A program made the translations under genes and the position numbers. From contig NC_065885.2 in assembly GCF_932274485.2 (NCBI RefSeq), forward strand, positions 1,555,001-1,619,000: a DNA stretch of 64,000 nt. Direction: 5' to 3'. The DNA comes from Patella vulgata. Lineage: Eukaryota > Mollusca > Gastropoda > Patellidae. This document shows positions 12,288 to 24,200 of the stretch, in pieces (positions within the stretch are counted from its first letter, which is position 1; every line of letters starts with the position of its first letter). The notes under the pieces were generated by a model. That model had not been told where the DNA came from and searched no databases. It worked only from the letters and a program-made list of their open reading frames with translations.

Positions 12288-15200
12288 GGGAGTCTTTGAT
12301 GACAGAACATTTTAATTTCAATGTCATTTAAGGGAATTTTGGACATTGGGGGAGACTGTATCACTGATACATTGTACATGGAGGAAGATGCAGGACCTCA
12401 AGATGGCCCCACTTTTTGGCATCTATGACTTCAATATGAAACAGACATACATGTAAAGATCTGATACATCACTTGGCCAACCCACCACTTTCTACCACAT
12501 GGATTTAATTAGATTAAATGTTAATTATTCAATTTGAGTACATTTTAGCGCCAATTAAGTCATGGAAAATTTGATACATGTATATTCTGATAAATGCAAA
12601 TGTAGCACGGATTCTTTCACCATACCACATTATATAACAAGGTAAAAAAATATTATTTTACCAATTCCACTTTCATTAAATAAATTGAGTTAATAAAAAA
12701 GAGGATTAAAGACAAGTGAAATAAAGTTTCGAAAAACCAGCAAAGCTTTGACAAAATAACGAATTGAAACCCAAGGGACATTATTCTCCACTTGTCCTGC
12801 TTTTTAACTAATTGTGAGCTCATCTTATTGATATCTACGCTCATTTATTTTGACCTGCAGGCGCAACGAGATCCGAACACTTTGATCTTCCGTAAACGAC
12901 TTACGTGTTGTGCTCGTATCGTACAAAAACTCTACGAGATCAATCAATATTTTTCCATTTAACATCAAATTTATTATCTTCTCAATCCCCCAACTCTTAG
13001 TTTATCAACCGTGACTCAGGGAGTACAATTTAGTTACAAAGCTGAGACATGATTTTAATAGCTTTCGGGCTTATTATTAAAAGTCATAAAATTAAATGAT
13101 ATTAACCTCTATTTATAGGTCACTTATTTTTTAAAGAATTAGGCTACATGTACAAGTGTATATCAGTATTAATGATGACTCTTTATTTGCCTGATATATT
13201 ACTTATTTTTTTTAAAGAATTAGGCTACATGTACAAGTATATATCAGTTTTAATATTGACTCTTTATTTGCCTGATATATTTTTTTATTTTTTATTTGCT
13301 TTCGTACATTTTAAAAGCACCGTACACTGATTTTTGTCAACAATTTATATTATTATAAAAGCTTGAGTGGAATTTTACCTTTTTATGATGTTTTTATCAA
13401 ATTTTATGATATTTTTATGATGTTTTATCACATTTCATGAGTTTTTATGTTTTTATCATTATCAAATATTATGTTTTTCTTTTATATAACTACACTGACA
13501 GTGAATAACTTATCTCCAGTCCATGAAGTAGTGTTCAGTCAGTGTTATGCGGATAAGAACGTCCCACCAGTAGCATTGGTGGTATTAATATGCCCACATA
13601 ACATTGACTGAACACTGTCAACAGGGGCTCACATATTAAATAAAACTCAGCCCAAGAATTATCACATTATTATCTGGTTTCAGAGAATGCACAAAAATAA
13701 TGTTTAAAGGAGCTAAATCGCTAATATTTTGGACCTAGAAATTGGCCCAAATGGGTCGCAAGACATATAATAATGTAATATGAATTTATATAAACTGTTT
13801 TACATTCAATCGTGTCCGTTTTACTGTGAATTGTCATCAGTTATGTTCGGCGAAATACGTCAGAAAACTCAACCGCAAGTCAGTTTCTCGCGTCTGGTTA
13901 TTCCAGTCAACATCCATATTATTTATTGCGCATGCTCTCCAAATAAGAACATAATATCACCGTTTGACATGACTTGTGGAATATGTCTAGCCTCATTCTT
14001 TGAGCACCTTGTTACAAATGGCACTGAAATGCATTATGGTATACGATTCGTGTACCAATGGTAAAATGTTTATTTTGTCTTAAATATTGGATATCAGAAG
14101 CCCATCTTTTGCAGGTAAGATCACAACACCAATGCTGATTTAAATTGCAAAAAATTTTGTGTTTTCAATGTCGAAGATTTTGGATGATATTGAGTTAGGG
14201 ACTTACAATGTAGCTACTTTAACCCAGCGACCAATTTCTCTTCCATAGATCTTTGTTAGTGTTATATTTGTATTGAAGTCAGATTAAATTTTATTACAAA
14301 GACGTAAAAAACTCCTCTATCAGAATAAAATTGTTTTGAAGGAAGAAGATTTTTTTATCTGAAGCCTGCAAGCTTCAGGAATCAAAGACTGAAGGAGACA
14401 ATTCTTGACTTGAAGCCAAAACATTAAAGTTTGTGAAGCAGAAATATTGTAAGTTAGTGAAATAAGATAAGAAAAACATTAACTGTATCCATGTAGCCCT
14501 TACAGTGAGTATTATACAATAGAAATGAACTACATTCTCTAAATTCTATCCTAGTCAACCAATCTTTGTGGCATTGAATCTGGACATTCTAGTCTTTCAA
14601 CTTATTAACTGCATCCATGTACACAATATGATACAACTCACCAAATATTTCTACGTCATCACCCACGAATGTAGGGCGAAAGTTATTTTTAGTCTTTCTC
14701 TCCCTTTCCCTTTTTCCCCCTTTTGCATGGCGATTTTTGTTGACTTTTTGGTGTAGAATTGAAGAAAAGGGTTTGAAAATACATTTTCTGCCAGGTTTTG
14801 GTGAATATTCATGATTTTGAGGTGAAGGATACAAGAGTTGTGAGGTTGGTTAGGCTGAAATGTAGGGCCCAAAATTGCATGTTTACTTGTCTCTACTTCC
14901 AGCTTGTTTATCTCAAGTTTTCCATGGTGAACCTCATACGTGCTTTTGGGCAAGAGTTTGCCACATGTTGCTTCATCTGTGGTAGAAAGCGTTCTACCTA
15001 ACGAAAATTTGGGAAAAAGTTAGAGCCGGTCTAAGAGACGAGAATTAACATTAAAGTCAATGGGGAAATCATTAGTGATCTGTGGCCAATAGAGATAAAC
15101 TATATTTTGTAAAACCTATCCTAGTCAGTCAGTTTTTGTGGAAATGAATCTGGACATTCTAGTCTTTCAACATATTAACTGTATCCATGTACACAATAGA

Positions 15201-18200
15201 AATAAACTATATTTTGTAAATCCTATCCTAGTCTTTCAACCCATTTTCTGTATCTGTGTACATGTAGCCTTACAGTGAGAGTATACAATATAAATAAATG
15301 AACTACATTCTCTTAATCCTATCCTAGTCAGTCAATCTTGGTGGATTTGAGTGGGTAAATTCTAGTCTTTCAACTCATCACTGACAAAAATGTCTTATTA
15401 TCTGGCCGAAATGACAGAATTTACTTGGATACAGACAGAGGTCTTGACCAATATTCTCAATGTCAATTGAACTCTGACTGGCAAAATTACCCATTACGTG
15501 AGATCCCTGTCATTAGGTCGGGATTAAGACCTGTAGAGACCCTGATAACAGATAAAATTATGGGGACGCCATACGTTATATATGTAATTCAAAATAAAGA
15601 TGCTTAAATTAAAATAACTGGAAAAAAATGAGCCCTGGTCTCCCCAGTTCCTCTTCTGGCCTGAAACTCATGCTTATTTTGCTAAATATTTTATCCCAGG
15701 CTGCACACTGAACTCTGACTTAAAAGTTTTAACGATACAAAATGTTTTCATAATTAAAAGACAGTGAAGTCAACTTTAAAAATTTATATTACGATTATTT
15801 TAACATTAGTTTGTAACAAGAATGGAATAGGTTAATGTTACATCAGCCAAATACTTGTAATGGTATTTTGATATACATGTAATAATACGTTAATATTTAT
15901 TTCTATGTTTTTGTGTGAGTGTCCAGTGAGGGGAAGGAGACGTTTTTGTTAAGTCAAGTACATGTAAGTAAGTCAAGCCTGGACAAAAATTATCACATAA
16001 CTTATGTGAAAACTAATATTTGTGACTGTCGTCTGTTTGTTTGTTTGTCTGTCTGTTTGTTCAGGGTTGGCGGTTACACTAGGGCTGTCCCAAGGCTCAA
16101 ACTTGGTGTCTTGTGGACAGGAGTAGCTCAGACTGGGAAGTAAAATAGACTTGGTAGCTATGGCCTACCACTTCCAGTTTCAGAGTTATGTAACTTCCGA
16201 TTCATGGCTATACCCTTGCTATACCAGGTTAACCGCTAGTATGTTATAATATATAAGTTGTGCAATAGTCTGTCTCTTCACAATATCTGTGACAGTTGTC
16301 TTATGCCCAGGCTTGATACATTTAAGTTTAAACTTAAAGATACATTATTGGAGATTTGATAAAGAGCTGGCAGTTCTCACTATAATAGTTAAACACTAGA
16401 TAATGTAAAGGCAATTTGCTGAAAATTTCAGTCAAATCGTTCCACTCTGAACCGAAAATTAAGCGATTGAAATTTCGGCCTAGCTACGATCATCATTACT
16501 AAAGTCTGTACGATAAAAAACATAGTCTTGATGATCCATTTCATGATTAAATTTTGAATGGAACTCGAGCAGCGAATGGGACCATAATCCAGTAAATATC
16601 ACAGGCTATCGATGCCATTGAGAGTTGATTATGGTGTGGATAGGTTAATTAATGTCTAATTAATAACTTAGATAACATTTCAGGCCTAAAGAAAGACCTG
16701 CATTGGCAGATTTAGCTCTTGCATAATGTATGTTTAACAAAATCTGTGACAGTTGCCTTGTGTCCAGGTTTGAGGTAAGTCTATGTTTTTATTGTCCATT
16801 TCCATTTGTTTTCATGAGATTCCAACATGTATCTGTTTATATTACAAGCCAGTTGGTCGGTATGCCAACAGCCATGAGTCAACAATTATTACACTAGTGT
16901 ATAAAGATGGAGAGAAGCCCCAAGTACTCTGTGTTGATTACTCCACCAACCAGATCAAAGTCATTTCACCCTTTAAAAACAGACAACAGTTTATCGGTAA
17001 AAGAAATCTGATCCCTAGCTAGATTTTCTCTCCAATATTCTAACATCCTTCACTCATTCAATCTCCTGACTTCAGTTTACTTAAAGACCTTATAACCTCT
17101 TAATCATTCATTCACTGAACAATTTGGAAGGTTTTTTTTCTACTCACTAGAAAGAATTTGGAATGGATTGCTATCAATTTGAGTGCAGATAAAGTGGGGA
17201 TCAAGAGGAGGTGGGGAGGGGTGGAAGGAAAATGGGACAGCTGTGTTTCCCCTTTTGATTGGCTATTTCATTTTTTTTTTTTTTTTACAAAAGGAATAAT
17301 TCTAATAAAAGTAGTTATAAAACATCCATAAAAGAAAGCCTACAAAGTTAAATGCTACATGTATATGAATTATTTTTTAACCATTCTAAGTAGATTAGAA
17401 CACTACAATTTGACAAATCTGTAAACACTTATAACTCACAAAGAACCAAGTAATTTGACTGAAGTTTTGAATATATTAATTTTGTATTATCTATGTTTGA
17501 ACTTTTATACTATGAAAGATATACAGGTCACAATTCTATGGAAAACAATTACTGCTTATTACTGAGCGACGTTTCTACTAGGCTTCTCTAATCATTATCA
17601 AGCTATGATAAAAAATGAAAATATAACAAGACAATATATACATGTACACAACAATACTTAGTTAATGCTGACCAATCAGAGACACCCTCCAAATTACCTT
17701 GAAGTGAACCTAACTTAATTTATTAAAATAATGTAATTTTTTTTTTAAATCTTACAGAATGCATCTTTAATTACAGAGTTCAAGACCACACACAAGTACT
17801 TTTATAAAAGAAATATTATCCAAAAATTATTCAAATCATTTATTTAAAGGAGTTAAATCGCTAATATTTGGGACCTAGAAATTGACCCAAATGGGTCGCA
17901 ACACATATAATAATGTAATCTGATTGTATATAAACTGATTTACATTAAGTTGTTTCCATTTTGACTCTAATTTCAAATCAGTTATCTCCAGCGAAATACG
18001 GCATGAGTCTCGACTGAATCGCTATTTCTAGCGTCTGGTTATTCCAGTCTAATGCGCAGACTTTCAAGTTGAATATGTCTAGCCTCGTTCTTTCTGGTCA
18101 CTTGTTACACATGACGCTGAAACACACTATGGTACACGATTCGTGTACCAATGGTAAAATGTTTATGTTATCTTAAATATTGGATATCAGAAGCCTACCT

Positions 18201-21200
18201 TTTCCCGGTAAGATCACAACATCAATGTTGATTTGAATTGACAAATAATTCGTGTTTTTAACTTGTAAGACTTTGGATGATATTGAGTTAGAGACTTAGT
18301 TACTTTAACTTCCGTTACATGTACATGTATTTAAAGTTTATATTGGTCAGAACTGATTTCAAACTGCTATATTTTAACTGTGTTCGACAAGCCAACAGTG
18401 GGACTGACGTTCCCATCTGCAATCCCAAAATTAATAGAAGACACATACATGTACTAATTAATTGAACATTTATCGAGCAATCAAACTGATTCTCTATTCT
18501 TAGTGTAAGCAGAAAATGTTCAGCATCAAACTCCGTTGTTTTGAAGTACATGTACATGTACCTGGTAGTGAAACTTACACTAAGTTTCATCACTCTCTAT
18601 CAGATAGTATCAAAGTTATCTTGTCCCAAAGCATCAACCAATGAAATTTCTTAGCTCTGCTTAGCTTTAACAGATAATGTTAATCATTGAACTCAAGTCA
18701 AGACATTCACCTCATGAACATCAACATCAGCATCAATTAAAATCAGAGTTACACTGTATATTCCAAAGCCTTGCACAATTAAAATGCTTATCACTACTTA
18801 GCCTGAGCAGAAAATTTTCATTATTGAAATTAGTCAAGGTATTGATTTAATGAAGCTATACACAAAGTTTCACCACTCTCACTTAATTAGAATCAAATGG
18901 AACAGAATGGCAACTAACAATTTGGATTGGAAACTAAATCTATGTCACATATAATTTTTCTGATTCACAAATGGATATGCATAGTGAAGAACAGATATAC
19001 ATGTATATGAAAAACCTATGAATTTTTTTTATTTTTTTTATCGAAATTTGATACTTTCAAGTAAAGTATTTGCCTCTAAATGTTACATGTGCATGTAGCT
19101 ACACATACATGTATAAATGTATATGATTGTACCAATAACATGAATAGTATTGACTTGAATTGCTAAATTAATATCAAATCTTCTTGAAATACATGTAATA
19201 ATAGGAAAACCAGAACTTGATGATCTCCAATAAAACCCTACTTCCACTGACAATTACCAAGGCCCTTTATTACTCCTTGTCAGGTACAAACGGTGAATCG
19301 AAACCCCACCAGTTGACTCAATGATAGACCGTATGATACAGCGCACATGTGCAACCCATTTGGCCATCCAACCCCCCCCCTAGGGGCTCGAACATAGGAC
19401 CTCCAGGTTAGCGAGCCAACAAGCCACTGAGGCTCCCTCCTCCCTAAAACCATCAATAACTGACCTATTATTCACAACAAAATGTACATGTACATGTAGC
19501 CTTTTTTTCTTCATTTCCCAAGTATCATTATCAATATTTCCACAAATAAACTGTTGAGTAGGCCAGGAAATGAGTGACACCACTTCACCTGTCACATGTT
19601 AATATATCATTACAGTGACAAGTGATAGCAATGTTTCTCTTTTATTATGGTAATCTACAAGATCCCCAGATTTTATATCAAACTTGTTATATTCTTGTAT
19701 CAAACTAAGTTTTCTAGTATTTTTACATACAGTTTAAAGGAGCTAAATTGGTAATATTTTGGACCTAGAAATTGGCACAAATGGGTCGCAACACATATAA
19801 TAATGTAATATGAATTTATATAAACTGTTTTACATTCAATCGTGTCCGTTTTACTGTGAATTGTCAACAGTTATGTTCGGCGAAATACGCCAGAAGTCTC
19901 AACCGCAAGTCAGTTTCTAGCGTCTGGTTATTCCAGTCAACACCAATATTATTTATTGCGCATGCTCTCCATATAAGAACATGATATCACTGTTTGACAT
20001 GACATGTTGAAAATGTCTAGCCTCATTCTTTGAGCACCTTGTTACAAATGGTGTGAAACACATTATGGTATACGATTCGTGTACCAATGGTAAAATGTTT
20101 ATTTTGTCTTAAATATTGGATATCAGAAGCCCATCTTTTCCAGGTAAGATCACAACACCAATGCTGATTTAAATTGCAAAAAAACTTGTGTTTTCAATGT
20201 CGAAGATTTTGGATGATACTGAGTTACGGACTTAGCTACTTTAAATATACATTTTAAGACAATCTGATTAAAACACACATGCTATTTCGTTTTGTTTTTT
20301 TATAATAATAATAATAATAATTTATTTATATAGCGCCTATTATCCAGTATACATGTACTGCTCAATGGCGCTGAGTTGTCTGAAAATGATATATTGAAGT
20401 GAAGATATAAGTCTCGAGTCTCTAGTTCAAAATTTTGTTTTACTTGTCTTTACTACACTAGGATCTGGAAGAGTTGTTATATAACCTGCGTTCTGGTTGA
20501 CGTGAGGGATTAACCAATGAAACGGTTTGTTACAGTGAGTTCTTGGCGTGCCATGCACGGAACTGTGGGTAAACCACTAGAAACATCAACGCCGTTTGAT
20601 TAATCAATGTCTGATGTCATAGGGTCAAAAGCCGCTCGTATGACCCCGGGCGCAACCCTCCATGACAACCAGTCACATCTTCAAGTAGTATAGGCCATTG
20701 AAAGTATAAATAAAACGAAATGAAATATAGATCTGTATTTTAATCAGAACGATTTTAAGACAAATTACACACATATTTTCACACCAAAAGGCACATACAT
20801 GTATATATAAAGGGCACATGTATGCGTATAAATGGGCACATGAATGCATATAAAGCCAAAAAATGGACGCAAAATAGATTAGGATCATTTCGGGGTTTTT
20901 TTTAAAATTTTTTAGTTATATTAAAGATACATTCCTGCGTACAAACTGGGTGACTTAATGGTATGTATGGACTAAAAACATATTCAAACTAATTAATTTG
21001 TCATAATTTTGCTTCAAATCCTTCTCAAACATTGTAATTGCGAAGGAATGCCCTGCTATAAAAACTCGATAAAACCAGGTCATGTTTACTTCACGTGACT
21101 TAACTCTCTTGGAAGTCAGAGGAGAATTCATTGCATACATAAGATGATGTTGTCTTTAATGGCTTACTATTTATTACAAAAATCGAATCCTAATTAAATT

Positions 21201-24200
21201 CTTGGATTATCCACTACCCGCGTCTTTTTCCATCATTTTTATCTCAGAATGTGTTGTACCTGTACGTCTAACTCTTCATAAAGTTTATCAACTTGTACAT
21301 CAAGTGCTCAATGTTCGCATGTGACCTTTGACATCATGCGTGCAGGAACCATTACATTTTTGTCCTGTATACGCTCCATGAGTGTTTTCGGGGAATCCAG
21401 TATTTTTCTAGTAAGATTGGATATCTCTACTTTCCATATATATACCAAAATTGCCATACTTTTATTGGAAATAACCACCCGATAAATACTTTTCTGGGAA
21501 CCCAACTTTAAATTAGATTTAGTAGATCTACGGTAGCCTATAATATTATGTGTGAAAATCTTCAATTATCTCAAATTTCATGCCAAGTTGTATCGTCGTC
21601 GGTATAGATTGGTGGATGGAGTTCTTAGATAATTGTTTAAAATAAATCAGAGGCTATATTTCTGATTTAAATATTCTCTTTGGGGGCAAATGAATGCATT
21701 TTAATCATTCCATGCTAAGAAAAAAAACAATTAGCATATAGGGAGGCCATTTTGTTCAAGGGAAAGAACTTGCGATGAAAAATTTAAAAATCGTATCGTA
21801 CTGTTGTACAAAATAGGTCTGTAATAAATCTACCTGTTCTTGTTTTAAATATTAATTGAGCAGATCCTATCTGTGTTTTTGTCCAATTGCATGCCAATAT
21901 TTATTAGAATGTGTAGGGGTAAATCTATCTGAAACTTGTAGTCTTGATTTTCATGTCAGCAATCTTGCATCAACAGTACATGTATGTCATTTTTTAATAA
22001 TCGTACGCTGTAGACTACATGTACTTGCCTATTCCGATCGGCAATTGCAGCCTCAAAGATGACATTTATATTCATTTATACATGTAACAACAAATTATTC
22101 AGGCATTTTCACAAATTCGGAAGGTTTAGGTTATTCTGAACAGTACATGTAGGTCGGTGAACAAAAGATTTTTCATTTTTCTTGACACTAAAAAATTTAA
22201 GAATCTGCAGGTTTTGTGATGGGTAGGTCGGGTTACCGGAAACTTAACATTCTTTGGGGGGGTGGGGGGGCTAAAGAATACATCTTCTTTGAGCAGTATT
22301 TAGCACTTGACACACATAAAATAAACAAAATTAATATGGAACACAATTATTATTTTAATTAAAGGCAGGCATGTGTAAAAGGCATGTGTTAAAGGGCAGT
22401 TGTAAAAAAACGGAAACAGAATTAACTAATGCAAGCAAGAAATATGTTGATTGATTATACAATTAATGTTAAAATGGCAGTTCCAGATTTCTCAAGTGGC
22501 TTTCAGTTTGTCAGAAAATTAAAATCCAAATATTGAGCTCATCGCTAGATTTACATGTAGTTTACGCATTACGACACTCATTAAAGGCCTTTGCATATTT
22601 CATATTTATTTTATGAGTTCAGAAATTCTTATAAGTGATGGAACCTGCAGAAAATCACATTGAAATGTAAAGACTAATACACATGTATCATTTGCGAGAT
22701 TTCAATTCTGGAATTTTCAATCAATTACATGTACAAGTATCTCCTAATTGTGCTGTATTCCTATACTGTTTATTCAAGGCTGAGTTGTGCAGTTCTTCTG
22801 TTAAAGCACATAATATGACAAGATAAAGGAAAGGTAACTCTGACTTACCCAAGATACAACTCGACCGTTAAAACACGGTAATCTGGCATCATCGTCTATT
22901 ATTTCTTCTTTGACAACCCTGAAATAATTACAATACATTATTATAATATACATGCTAGAAATAGAGTTGTCGTCTCAAATTAGATTGTGGCATGGCTCGT
23001 ACATATATAAATAGTCAAAACTACTGTAAAGACTCAAGATTGTTTTTATGTAACACATCACATTGAATCGAGGAACAAGTTGCACAATCTTGAACACCCT
23101 AATTGTCTAAGAGAGGGAGAGAGAGAGAGAAATGGGGTTTAACGTCCACTCCACACAAACTTTGACATTTCGGGACTAAATGATTTCAACAAAAATGTTA
23201 TCTACCGGTAAATATAAGTCTGACAAGATGCATGTGAGTTTATTAAATGGCTGTGACAACATAATTAAAATTATTTAATAAAGAAGTCACAAGATTAATT
23301 ATCTTAATAAATTAATATATATACAGAATACTCAGCTTTAATACAGGTGTCATTAGAGCCATTTATTTTAATACAGGTGTCATTAGAGCCAGTTATTTTA
23401 ATACAGGTGTCATTAGAGCCAGTTATTTTAATACAGGTGTCATTAGAGCCAGTTATTTTAATACTGTACATGTGTCATTAGTGCCAGTTATTTTTTAATG
23501 CCACAACGCAGCCAATTACGGTAAGCGATTCTTTGTCACAGTCTCAGTCCCCTGAAAGTTCCGATGCATCCTTGTTAAAGAGGCATTATGGGAGATTTGA
23601 TAATAACTAATAACTATAATAACTAATAACTATAATAACTAATAACTATAATAACTAAAAATTAGAATATGCTGAAAAATTCAAATTGCTCCACTATGAA
23701 CCGAGATATTAGCGATTGAATTTTAGGCTTAGCCTCGATCATCATTACTAAAGTCGTTACGATAAAAAAAACAGTCTTGATTATCCATTTTGACGTTAAA
23801 TCATCCATCACAATATGTATTCAAATCCAGTAAATAACGCAGGCTAGCGATGGCATCGAGAGTTCTTTATGGTCTGTATAAGTAAATAATTTAGATAACA
23901 TTTCAGGCCTAAAGAAAGACCTGCAATAGGCAGATTTAGCTCTTGCATAATGTATGTTTAAGCTGCATCTGAAACAAATTTATAATAATCCTCTTTTCAA
24001 AGATGAATTTTACAATTCAAATACATATAAACAAGTTTGAATTAGTCCGCCATTACCAGCCTACAGCTTGCAGTCATTTGTTTATATTTTTGAATCACAA
24101 AATTCCACTTGTAAATAGTGTTTGGACTATCATAAATTTGTGTCAGATGTGGTGAGAAATGATTCCTTTTGACAAAAAAAGAAGAATTACAGTGGAAAAT

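Larger units (their letters stand above)
7475..22848. other. dvl intron 2 (15.4 kb)
   Basis: Large intron with SINE-A copies (9050-9325, 10235-10375, 11345-11763, 19245-19380), TTAA-flanked MITEs (13704-14222, 16334-16737, 17844-18308, 19734-20244), a third TIR element (20264-20747), a Cys/Pro-coding-like C-rich minisatellite (10375-10990), imperfect repeats at 14518-15370, and an orphan coding-looking ORF (16834-17022). The stretches 7500-9000, 12300-13100 and 20750-22800 hold nothing I can identify. Confidence 0.7.

Noticed and set aside
13780-14064. 94-residue plus-strand ORF
   Set aside because: Lies wholly within a family 1 MITE; other copies do not keep the frame.
15400-15607. Plus-strand ORF containing [13 protein letters not shown]
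   Set aside because: Some coding-like composition but no recognised family, no clear splice sites, and repeats on both sides; too weak to call.
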